Positions 1-8,023 of a DNA stretch of 54,001 nucleotides are shown piece by piece. The notes beneath the pieces were generated by a model. The model was not told where the DNA came from. It searched no databases and saw only the letters and a list, made by a program, of their open reading frames with translations. Both the position numbers and the translations under genes were made by a program. Position 1 is the first letter of the stretch. Each line of letters opens with the position of its first letter. Source of the DNA: Phenylobacterium sp. (GTDB lineage Bacteria; Pseudomonadota; Alphaproteobacteria; Caulobacterales; Caulobacteraceae); assembly GCF_019636135.1 (NCBI RefSeq), contig NZ_JAHBYD010000032.1, positions 1-54,001 on the forward strand. Reading direction: 5' to 3'.

Positions 1-933
1 GCGGCGCTGGTGACGCCGCGGCTGGACGCCGGGCTCGGCGAGGCGGCGCGGCTGTTCGCCCAGGCCTTCGGGCGGGCGACGGGGCTCTATGCCGACATCG
101 GGGGCGCGGTCGTCGCCCGCGGCGTCCTGCAACTCGCGCCCGAGGCCCGCGACGCCGAGCGCTTCGGCAGGATCGTCGCGTCCGACGTCTTCGAGCCGGG
201 AAGCCTTGCGATGCTGGACCCGGAAGCCGTCGCCGCCCGTCTGGGCGAGCCGGCGCCGGCGGCGCTCGACCAGGCCGGGGCCCTGGTGGTCGATCCCGCG
301 CCGATCCTGGCCGCCTGGGCGGGCGAGCCGATCCGCGCCCGTGTCGCCTGCCTGGAGTGCGACGGGGAGAGCTGGCGGCTGCTGGACGCCGGGGGCGGTG
401 AGATCGCCCGCGCCGACGCGGTGATCCTGGCCGCCGCGCTGGCCTCGCGCGACCTCGTCCCCGGCCTGCCGCTGCGGCCGGTGCGGGGCCAGGCGACGTT
501 CGCGCCCGGCCTCTGGGCGCCGGCCGCGGCCTGGGGCGGCTACGTGCTGCCGACCCGCGACGGGATCCTGTTCGGCGCCACCCACGACCGCGACGACGCC
601 GGCGCGGACCTCCGCGCCGGCGACCACGCCCGCAACCTCGACACCCTGGCCGGGGCGCTGCCGGCGCTGGCCGCCCGCGCCGCCGCCCTGCCGCTCGACG
701 GCCGAGCCTCGGTGCGCGCGACGACGCCCGACCGGCTGCCCGTCGCGGGCGCGCTCGGCCCCGGCCTCTTCGCCCTGACCGGCTTCGGTTCGCGGGGCTT
801 CTCGCTGGCCCCGCTGCTGGCCGAGCACGTGGCGGCGCTGGCGCTGGGCGCGCCGTCGCCCATCGGCGCGGCGGCCGCGGACCTCGTCGATCCCGGCCGT
901 TTCGCCCGCCGCGCCGCGCGGCGCGGTTCCTAG
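1..933 (+). CDS. mnmC: FAD-dependent oxidase domain of an MnmC-like tRNA-modification enzyme (5' end outside window)
   Basis: The frame is open from the first base, so the gene starts upstream and only about 310 C-terminal residues are present. The visible part matches the DAO-type oxidase half of MnmC. It has the early stretch AALVTPRLDAG, a central RPVRGQ, then GGYVLP...GATHDRDD, and a C-terminal RATTPDRLPVAG followed by LTGFGSRGFSLAPLLAEH. In MnmC this FAD domain removes the carboxymethyl group from cmnm5(s2)U at the tRNA wobble position, and the methyltransferase half then makes mnm5(s2)U. The N-terminal Rossmann FAD motif and any methyltransferase domain lie outside the window, so fusion status is unknown. 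A stand-alone DAO-family oxidoreductase is the alternative. The family call rests on the C-terminal motifs only. Confidence 0.8.
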   Translation, partial: AALVTPRLDAGLGEAARLFAQAFGRATGLYADIGGAVVARGVLQLAPEARDAERFGRIVASDVFEPGSLAMLDPEAVAARLGEPAPAALDQAGALVVDPAPILAAWAGEPIRARVACLECDGESWRLLDAGGGEIARADAVILAAALASRDLVPGLPLRPVRGQATFAPGLWAPAAAWGGYVLPTRDGILFGATHDRDDAGADLRAGDHARNLDTLAGALPALAARAAALPLDGRASVRATTPDRLPVAGALGPGLFALTGFGSRGFSLAPLLAEHVAALALGAPSPIGAAAADLVDPGRFARRAARRGS

Positions 934-987
934 GGTGCACGGGCGCGCCTATATTGCCGGGGTCGGGGGACGGCCCGAGGACCGAAG

Positions 988-1407
988 ATGACCCTGAAGC
1001 TGCTTGCCCTGCCCCTCGCCGCCGCCGGCGTGGTGGCGCTCACCGTCGCGCCCGCGGCGCTCGCCAGGTCGCCGGCCGAACCCGCCGCTGCGGCCAAGGC
1101 CCCGGCCAGGACGCAGTGCTTCTGGACGCGCCAGATCAACAACTTCGCCTCGGACGACGACCGCGTCGTCAACGTCCGGGTCGGCGTGAAGGACGTCTAC
1201 CAGTTCGAGATGTTCGGCCGCTGCGACGAGGTGGACTGGGCGCAGGGCATCGCCGTGCGCTCGCGCGGCTCCAGCTACATCTGCTCGGGCCTGGACGCCG
1301 AGATCATCGCACCGTCGACGCTGGGCCCGCACCGCTGCCCGGTCCGCACCGTGCGCAAGCTGAGCGACGACGAGATCAAGGCGCTGCCCAAGCGGGCGCG
1401 GCCCTGA
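988..1407 (+). CDS. DUF6491 family exported protein
   Basis: A 139-residue protein with a clear Sec signal peptide (MTLKLLALPLAAAGVVALTV, cleavage near ALA-RS around residue 27). The mature part contains CFWTRQINNFASDDDRVVN, a Cys-rich core (CFWT, GRCDEV, YICSGL, HRCPV) and a charged tail ending DDEIKALPKRARP. This pattern fits the DUF6491 family, common in Caulobacterales, whose function is not known. The four cysteines of the mature domain could form periplasmic disulfides. It starts 54 bp after the upstream oxidase gene on the same strand and is followed by a strong hairpin at 1414-1438. Confidence 0.75.
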   Translation: MTLKLLALPLAAAGVVALTVAPAALARSPAEPAAAAKAPARTQCFWTRQINNFASDDDRVVNVRVGVKDVYQFEMFGRCDEVDWAQGIAVRSRGSSYICSGLDAEIIAPSTLGPHRCPVRTVRKLSDDEIKALPKRARP

Positions 1408-1413
1408 CGGAAA

Positions 1414-1438
1414 GGGCCCCGGAAACGCTCCGGGGCCC
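1414..1438. terminator. Hairpin between convergent genes, likely bidirectional terminator
   Basis: Perfect 10-bp stem GGGCCCCGGA / TCCGGGGCCC with a 5-base loop, in the 57-bp gap between the DUF6491 gene (+) and a TonB receptor gene (-). There is no long T tract on either side, so termination efficiency is uncertain. Confidence 0.6.
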
Positions 1439-1464
1439 CATCCACGCCCTCTCCCGGGTCGGGA

Positions 1465-4400
1465 TCAGAAGCGCTTCTTCACGCCGAACTGGAAGGTCCG
1501 GCCGAGGAAGTAGGCGTTCGTATAGTCGTAGTTGTACTGGCTGCGCGTGAAGGGCGGGTCCTTGTCGAAGACGTTCACGACGCCCGCCGTCACCTGCACG
1601 TCGCCCCACGGGATCGTGCCCGTGTAGATCAGGTCGTGGGTGACCTCGTCCTTGGTCTTCAGGAGCGAGGCGCCGACGATGTTGGTCGTGCCGCTCTTGA
1701 AGTGGGTGGTCCAGCGCAGGTTGTGGCCGTTGCGGTTGAACTGCACGTAGCCGTTCGAGCGCCACCGCGGATACGAGTAGAAGGCGCTGAGCAGCTCGGA
1801 CTTGCCGGCCCGGTCCAGCGCCGCGGCGATGGTGAAGCCGTCCAGGGTGACGAGCGCGCCGCGCTTGTACTCGATCGTATAGGTGCCCTCGACGCCCAGG
1901 GTCAGGTCGCCGTCCCAGAAGAGTTCGGGGAAGACGTAGGTCGCCTGGAAGTCGACGCCGGAGGTGTCGACGCTGGGCCCGTTGATCAGGTTCGTGGTCA
2001 CGGCCAGCAGCTTGGCCGGCGTGCAGTCGTCGGTGGCGGGATTGCCGTCGTCGGCGAACTGGAAGCGGGCGCGGAACGTGGCGTTCGCGCACTGCCAGGT
2101 CGACGCCGTGGCCGACGGGAACATGGTCGACACCAGGGCGGCGGCCGTCTCGTTGGTCAGCTCGTCCTTGAACTTGAACTTGAAGTAGTCGACCGTGGCC
2201 CGGAAGTTCCCGACGGTGACGATGGCGCCGACGTTGTAGGTGTCGGCCGTCTCGGGCTTCAGGTTCGGGTTGTTGTTGGTCAGCACCGGCCGGTAGAGCG
2301 AGCCCACGCCCGGCAGGTTGAACTGGGCCAGGTTCTTGGTGAAGCCCGGCGTCACGTCGCGTTGCAGCGGGGCGCGGAAGGTTGTGCCGGCCGAGCCGCG
2401 CAGGGCCAGGAAGTCGAACGGCTGGAAGCGCACCGAGATGCGCGGATTGGTGGTCGAGCCCACCGAGCCGCCGTAGTCCTCGAAGCGGATGGCGCCGTTG
2501 ATCTCGAGGTTGTCGAGGATCGGCACCTTCACTTCGGCGAACAGCGACTTCACGTTGCGGTCGATGTCGAGCTCCTGGAGCGCCGAGTAGAAGGTGTAGG
2601 CGCCGGTGCCGCCCGAGCAGGTCGGCAGGCCGTCGCCGTAGGGCAGGCTGTCGACGCAGGGCGCGCTGTTGATGTCGTAGAAGTCGGGCGCGTTCACCTG
2701 CAGCCGGTCGTAGCGCCACTGCGCGCCGGCCGCCCAGCCGATCTTGCCGCCGGGCAGCTCGAGGGGAAGCTGGCCGTTGAACACCACCTCGCCGACCGCC
2801 AGCTCGGTGTAGGTGTCGGCCACGAGCTGGATGTGCATCCAGTCGAGCACTTCGGTGCTGTTCTGGACGTTGGCGTTGAAGAACGGGTTGGTCAGGCCCA
2901 GCGCCGGGTTGCCCGGATAGGCGTTGGCGAAGGGGTTGAACCACAGGCAGCCGCCCTGGCCGGGCGTGCCCGTCACGGGATTGCAGCGCGGGCCGCCCAG
3001 GCCGCGCAGGGCGAGTTGCAGCCGGGTGACCGAGATGTCCGGGCCCGCGCCGCCCTCGCCGTGGTTGCGCTGGTAGGTGGCCGACACCGTCATGCCGATG
3101 TCTTCGAAGATCTTGCCGCGCAGCGAGCCGCCGACGCGGAAGGCGGTGGCCTGCCGGCGCTGGTGGTCCGCGCCGTCCTCGAACAGCGGGTTGCCGCCGT
3201 AGCCTTCGGGACGCCACAGGGTCTGCGAGGTGATCGCCCCGTTGGCCGCCGCGTTGGCGCAGATGGCCGCGTTGGCCCCGGCGCAGTTGGCGGGCACGGC
3301 CAGATAGGCGAGCAGGCCAGGGTTGTTGGCCGGGATGTAGAAGCGCGACTGCTGGTTCAGGCCCACCGCCGGATAGGGCGACGTGCCGCCGCCCGGCGAG
3401 CCGCCGGACGCCAGGATCGGTGTCGGGAACTGGGTCGTCGACTGCGCCGGAGACACCCGCTCGGCGTCGACGGCGTGGCGGGCCCACAGGACCTCGCCGT
3501 GGAACAGCCAGTTGTCGGTCAGCTCGAAGTTCAGGTGGCCGAAGACGGCGTAGTGGTCCTCGTCGTTCACCAGGTTGTCGAACTGGGTGAACTGGAAGCG
3601 GCAGCCCGAGGTGGGCGCCGCGGCGTTGGCCAGCACGCCGCCCAGCTCGGTGCAGCCGTTGTCGAGGAAGCTCTGCGTGAAGCCGCCCGTGGCCTGCGGG
3701 TTGGCGAGCTGGGCCGCCGTGCCAGTCTGGAAGACGCCGGGGTTCGCGGCCGTGGACCAGCCGCCGAAGTTGTTCTCGGCGAACGGGCGCAGGGCCCAGT
3801 CGCGGTCGGTGGTGCGCAGCTCGCTGCGGCGGCGATAGGTGCCCGTGATCAGGGCGTCGCCACGGTCGAACTTCCAGCCGTGCGCGAGGTTGAAGTCGTA
3901 GTCGCCCTTCGAGCCGTCGATCAGCGTGTAGTTGCCGGCGACCTCGAAGCCCACGAGGTCGCGTCGGGTGATGAAATTGACCACGCCGCCCACCGCGTCC
4001 GAGCCGTAGGTCGCCGCGGCGCCGTCCTTGAGGATCTCGATCCGGCCGATGGCGATGCTGGGGATGAAGTTGATGTCGACCGCCTCGATGGCGATCGCCG
4101 CCGGCGAGTTGGCCATCCGCTGGCCGTTGAACAGCACCAGCGTCCGCGCCGAGCCGAAGCCCCGCAGGTTGACCGTAGCCGCGCCCGCGGCCGTGCCGAG
4201 GAAGCGGTTCGACTCACCGATGGAGCTCTGGGCCGCGGTGATGTTCTTGACCAGGTTCACCGTGGTCGGCGAGCCCTGCTTCTGCAGGTCCTGGGCGCCG
4301 ATGACGTCGACCGGCTGGGCCGCGTCCTCGGGCGTGCCGGCGATGTAGGAGCCGGTCACGATCACTTCCTCGACCTCGGCCGGAGCCGATGCGGCCGTCT

Positions 4401-4482
4401 GGGCCGCTGCTGGATTGAAAAGTCCGAATGAAAGAGCCACGGCCAGCACGGAGCCGCCGCAGAAATAGCTGCGCTTGATCAT
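1465..4482 (-). CDS. TonB-dependent receptor, first of three tandem paralogues
   Basis: A 1005-residue outer-membrane receptor for energy-dependent uptake of a bulky ligand. After a signal peptide (ALSFGLFNPAAAQ) comes a TonB-box-like segment EEVIVTGSYI, then the plug domain with DVIGAQDLQKQGSPTTVNL, INLRGFGSARTLVLFNGQRM-like residues and KDGAAATYGSDAVGGVVNF. The long beta-barrel ends in ...FGVKKRF, with the terminal Phe expected for BAM recognition. The start is supported by GGAGG about 8 bases upstream of the ATG. Size and plug motifs match the two neighbours at 4842-7807 and 8024-11056, so the cluster probably arose by tandem duplication. The ligand is unknown; large plant or peptide-derived substrates are typical of this receptor size in Caulobacterales, but nothing here proves that. 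Confidence 0.9.
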   Translation of the reverse strand: MIKRSYFCGGSVLAVALSFGLFNPAAAQTAASAPAEVEEVIVTGSYIAGTPEDAAQPVDVIGAQDLQKQGSPTTVNLVKNITAAQSSIGESNRFLGTAAGAATVNLRGFGSARTLVLFNGQRMANSPAAIAIEAVDINFIPSIAIGRIEILKDGAAATYGSDAVGGVVNFITRRDLVGFEVAGNYTLIDGSKGDYDFNLAHGWKFDRGDALITGTYRRRSELRTTDRDWALRPFAENNFGGWSTAANPGVFQTGTAAQLANPQATGGFTQSFLDNGCTELGGVLANAAAPTSGCRFQFTQFDNLVNDEDHYAVFGHLNFELTDNWLFHGEVLWARHAVDAERVSPAQSTTQFPTPILASGGSPGGGTSPYPAVGLNQQSRFYIPANNPGLLAYLAVPANCAGANAAICANAAANGAITSQTLWRPEGYGGNPLFEDGADHQRRQATAFRVGGSLRGKIFEDIGMTVSATYQRNHGEGGAGPDISVTRLQLALRGLGGPRCNPVTGTPGQGGCLWFNPFANAYPGNPALGLTNPFFNANVQNSTEVLDWMHIQLVADTYTELAVGEVVFNGQLPLELPGGKIGWAAGAQWRYDRLQVNAPDFYDINSAPCVDSLPYGDGLPTCSGGTGAYTFYSALQELDIDRNVKSLFAEVKVPILDNLEINGAIRFEDYGGSVGSTTNPRISVRFQPFDFLALRGSAGTTFRAPLQRDVTPGFTKNLAQFNLPGVGSLYRPVLTNNNPNLKPETADTYNVGAIVTVGNFRATVDYFKFKFKDELTNETAAALVSTMFPSATASTWQCANATFRARFQFADDGNPATDDCTPAKLLAVTTNLINGPSVDTSGVDFQATYVFPELFWDGDLTLGVEGTYTIEYKRGALVTLDGFTIAAALDRAGKSELLSAFYSYPRWRSNGYVQFNRNGHNLRWTTHFKSGTTNIVGASLLKTKDEVTHDLIYTGTIPWGDVQVTAGVVNVFDKDPPFTRSQYNYDYTNAYFLGRTFQFGVKKRF

Positions 4483-4506
4483 GAATGTTTCCTCCCCCGT
4501 GGGCCG

Positions 4507-4525
4507 TCCGCGTCTAACGCGCGGA
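4507..4525 (-). promoter_or_regulatory. 5' leader hairpin shared with the next TonB receptor gene
   Basis: TCCGCG-N7-CGCGGA stem-loop 25-43 bases upstream of the receptor ATG. A near-identical hairpin, with the same 7-base loop length, lies at 7841-7857 upstream of the second receptor. Its role is unknown; mRNA stability or translation control is possible. Confidence 0.35.
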
Positions 4526-4554
4526 ATTGCCTGGCCCTCCGGCGGGAGGATGAT

Positions 4555-4578
4555 TGGCGCAAATTTGGGATTGCGCCA
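4555..4578. promoter_or_regulatory. Inverted repeat upstream of TonB receptor 1, candidate operator
   Basis: Perfect 8-bp inverted repeat TGGCGCAA-N8-TTGCGCCA, 73-96 bases upstream of the receptor start codon. Position and symmetry fit a dimeric repressor site. No regulator for it is encoded nearby. The rest of the 4483-4841 gap holds only the receptor leader and the terminator at 4776-4808. Confidence 0.4.
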
Positions 4579-4775
4579 GAGAAATTACCGTTGCGGCAAC
4601 ATACCCGACTTCTGAATTTCAGGGGAAGACCCATCGTGGGAATCTTCGAGTGGATGCCGAGGAGAGGCGGTTAAAACCGCACCGGACCTTCGAAAAATGC
4701 CTTTTGAGCATCGATCATTTTGAGGGTGTCCGGGATGCGGCAAACACCGGTCTGTGGGAATTGTTGGGAAGGACA

Positions 4776-4808
4776 AAAAGAAGGGGACGCCGGTCGCCCG
4801 GCGTCCCC
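4776..4808 (-). terminator. Rho-independent terminator of TonB receptor 2
   Basis: Read on the minus strand, an 11-bp GC-rich stem (4798-4808 with 4783-4793, loop of 4) is followed by CTTCTTTTTG. It lies 34 bases past the stop codon of the receptor frame that ends at 4842. Confidence 0.75.
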
Positions 4809-4841
4809 GATATTCGAAAATGCGCCCGTGGCGCGGTGTCG

Positions 4842-7807
4842 TCAGAACTTCTTGCGCACCCCGACCTTGAAGCTGCGGCCGTAGGGGTTGCCGATGAAGG
4901 GGTCGTAGTCCGCCTCGAGGCGCGCCGCGGACGGGTCGCGATCGAAGATGTTGAACACCGACGCGCTGACCGTCGTGTCCCAGGGCAACTGGAGACGATA
5001 GGTCATGTCGAGGGTGTAGAAGTCCTTCACCCGCAGGCCGGACGTGGTCAGCAGGCAGTTGGTGGCCGTGCCCGCCTGCGCATTGGCCACGTTGCAGTTC
5101 GCGGACGAACCGGTCTGCACCGTGGTCGGGCCGCGGTTGTCCGTGGCGCCGCCGACATAGGTCAGGTCGAAGCGCAGGTCGTGGTTCTCACGGCTCCATT
5201 CGGCATAGGCCGCGCCCCGCAGCTTCGACACGGTGCCGGGGAACCGGTCGTAGTTGGTGAAGCCCAGCGCGCTGTAGGCCGTCGACACCAGGACGCCGTT
5301 CAGCTTGAACTCGCCGATGTCGTACTTCACCAGCCGGCTGAACGAGAGGCCGGTGGTGATGTCGCCGCCGAACACGTCGCGCCAGCGGTAGTCGATGCTG
5401 CCGTCGATGCCGGTCACCTTGATCCGCGGACCGTTCACGGTGTCGGACCGGACGCGCTGGATGTCGTTGCCGACCGTCACGCCCTGGGTGCAGGTGTTGT
5501 TGTTGTTGAAGGTGATGAGGTCGCGCAGCGGGCTGCCGCAGTTGGCGAACTGGGTGCCGTTGCCGACCCCGCCCACCGCCGTGGCCACGATCTGCGCCGG
5601 CACGGTCGTGATCTGGTCCTCGACGTTGAAGTGCCAGTAGTCGACGATCACCCGCAGGCCGGACCGCTCGAAGATGCCGCCCACGTTGTAGGTGAACGCC
5701 TTCTCGGGGCCGATCGCCGGGTTGCCGGTGAAGTCGACCGACTTGAAGTTGTTGCCCGCCGCCTGGATGCCGCTGAGGCCGGTGACGGCGTTCGACGAGC
5801 GGTTGCCCGGGGTGGGCCCACGGAAGGTGGTGCCGACCGAGCCGCGCAGGGCGAACTCGTCGATCAACTGCCACTTCATGGCCAGCTTCGGGTTCACGGT
5901 CGAGCCGGTCTGGCCGCCGTAGTCCTCATAGCGGATCGCCGCCTGGGCGTTGATCTTGTCGGTGATCGGCAGGCTGGTTTCGGCGAACACGGCGTAGACC
6001 GAGTCGTCGAGCTGCTGCGGCGTGCCCTGGCCCAGGAAGATGTAGGGGCCGGTCGGGAAGGCGCAGTTGGTCTGGCCGGCCACCGGACAGGGCGCGACGC
6101 GCGAGTCCTGGAACGGGCTGCGCAGCGAGGACTGGAAGTCGGTGGCGCGGTACTGCGCCCCGGCCGCCCAGCCGACGGCGCCGCCGGGCAGGCTGATGCC
6201 CAACTCGCCGTTGAAGACCAGGTCGACGACCATCAGGTCCTGCCGCTGCTGGGTCTGCGAATTGAGCTCGTAGATCCAGCGGATCAGCTCGGGGCTGTTG
6301 GCGTTGGCCGAGACGTAGCCGGGGTTCGTCAGGCCCAGCGCCGGGTTGCCGGCGTAGCCGTTCGAGAACGGGTTGAAGTAGAGGCAGCCGTTGGCGCCGG
6401 GCGTGTTGCCGGTGCAGTTCGGGCCGCCGAGGCCGTTCAGCGCGCGCTGGAGGCGGTCGATGAAGATGTCCGGCGTGGACTGGCGGTTCTGGGTGCGCGA
6501 GTAGCTGACGCCCAGGTCGTAGCCGATGTCGCCGAACGGCAGCACGCCGGTCAGCGCCGCCGACACCCGGTAGACGTTGTAGTTGCGGTAGCCGATCTGG
6601 CCGCCGTCGTCGAAGATCGGGTTGCCGCCCGCCCCCAGCGGGCGGAACAGGGTCAGCGAAACGCGGCTGGTGGCGGCGATCTGGGCCGGCGTCAGGCCCG
6701 CCTGCTGCAGGGCGGTGAGCGCCCCGGGGTTGGTGATCGGCGTCGAGAAGACGCCCACGCTGCCCGGGCCCGTCGGGCCCTGGATCGGCGGGAACGCCGG
6801 CGAGAAGCGCATCCGCGGCAGGTCGGTCTTGGCCCAGTAGGCGTCGATGTGGAACTTGGTGTCCGCGTTGAGGTCGACGTTGACCTGGCCGTACACGTGG
6901 TAGCGGTTCTCGGTCTCGATCAGGTTGTCGAACGGGATGTAGCTGAAGTAGCAGGCCGCCGTCGTGCCGCTGAAGCCGGCGTAGCCGCCCACGGCCTCGC
7001 AGTTGGCGTCGCGCGTCACGCCCGCCGTCGGCGCCCCGGCCGCGGTCACCGGCAGGAACGCCGGCGGCTGCCCCAGGACCGACCAGCCCGACGGGTTCTC
7101 GAGATAGGGCCGGAACGCCCAGTCACGTTCGCTCGCCTGCAACTGCGAGCGGTGCTGGTAGCCCGCCGAGACCATGAAGTCGGCGTTGTCGAAGCTCTTC
7201 CCGTAGATGGCGTTGGCGGTGTAGTCGCCGTTCGAGCCGTCGACGAGGCGATAGTCGCCGCTCACCTCCAGGCCGTTGAAGCGGTTGCGGGTGATGAGTT
7301 CACCACCCCGGCGATGGCGTCGGAGCCGTAGGTCGCCGCGGCGCCGTCCTTGAGCACCTCGACGCGGCCGATGGCCGAGACGGGCAGCAGGTTGGTGTCG
7401 ACGCCGCCGCTGCCGGCGCCCGCCGACGAGACGACCCGGCGGCCGTTCACCAGCACGAGCGTCCGCAGGCTGCCGAGGCTGCGCAGGTTGATGGAACCCG
7501 CCCCGACCTGGCCCTGGGCCGCGGTGGAGAACTGGTTGGAGTCGCCCAGCACCGGCCCGCTGACCGGCAGGCTCTTGATCAGCTCGATGGTGTTGGGGGA
7601 ACCGCGCTTCTGGAGTTCCTCGACGCCGATCACTTCGACCGGCAGCGCGGCGTCTTCCGCCGTCCCGCGGATGAACGACCCGGTGACGACCACTTCCTGC
7701 ACGGCCGCCGGCTCGGCGGCGGTCTGGGCGACCGCAGGCGCGGCGAGACCCAGGGCGGTGGCGACGGCAAACGCCGACCCACCGCAGAATTGACTGCGTT
7801 TGTTCAT
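4842..7807 (-). pseudogene. TonB-dependent receptor, second paralogue, interrupted by a one-base frameshift
   Basis: Two reading frames together make one receptor of about 988 residues. The 5' part (7262-7807) has the signal peptide, the TonB box region EVVVTGSFIRG and the plug up to KDGAAATYGSDAIAGVVN, then runs into out-of-frame residues and stops. The 3' part (from about 7296 down to 4842) resumes with NRFNGLEVSGDYRLVDGS and continues to the barrel end SFKVGVRKKF. Compared with the paralogues, whose conserved stretch reads GVVNFITR, one base is missing near 7294-7299, at an AAG that has become AG. Everything else is intact, with no other stop and a clean terminator downstream. This is either a very recent inactivation, a phase-variable site, or a sequencing/assembly error. 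Confidence 0.85.
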
Positions 7808-7840
7808 GTGATTTTGTCCTTCCCTCCCCGTGTCAGCGGC

Positions 7841-7857
7841 CCGCGTCTTTTGCGCGG
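7841..7857 (-). promoter_or_regulatory. 5' leader hairpin of TonB receptor 2
   Basis: CCGCG-N7-CGCGG stem-loop 34-50 bases upstream of the ATG, within a leader that is recognisably homologous to that of receptor 1 (both have a CCTCCCC...GTG...CCGCGTCT block on the plus strand). Confidence 0.35.
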
Positions 7858-7968
7858 ATCCACCCCCGGGACCGTTGTGATCTTGTCCGGCTTTCGGAAA
7901 CTTGGATACCCGTGTTTGGAAAAACGCGGGTCCGTCAATATGGCGTCGATCCCAGGCCCCATAAAGGA

Positions 7969-8000
7969 TTGAGCGCCGCCGGGTGGCCGGCGGCGCTCAA
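7969..8000 (-). terminator. Hairpin terminator of TonB receptor 3
   Basis: Perfect 14-bp stem (7969-7982 with 7987-8000, loop GTGG) starting 23 bases past the stop codon of the third receptor. Downstream on the minus strand there is only a short TCCTTTAT, so it is a weaker intrinsic terminator than the one at 4776-4808. Confidence 0.6.
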
Positions 8001-8023
8001 GGTCGGATGCGGTTCGTCCCGGA

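Noticed and set aside
1636..4431. Plus-strand open frame of over 900 codons opposite TonB receptor 1
   Set aside because: Low-complexity product without signal, domain or ribosome-binding site; shadow of the receptor gene. Similar frames at 4554-7331, 19013-22297 and 12883-15729 were rejected for the same reason.
7262..7807. Separate short gene encoding only a receptor plug
   Set aside because: It is in line with the 3' part of a full-length paralogue and ends in out-of-frame residues, so it is one half of a frameshifted gene.
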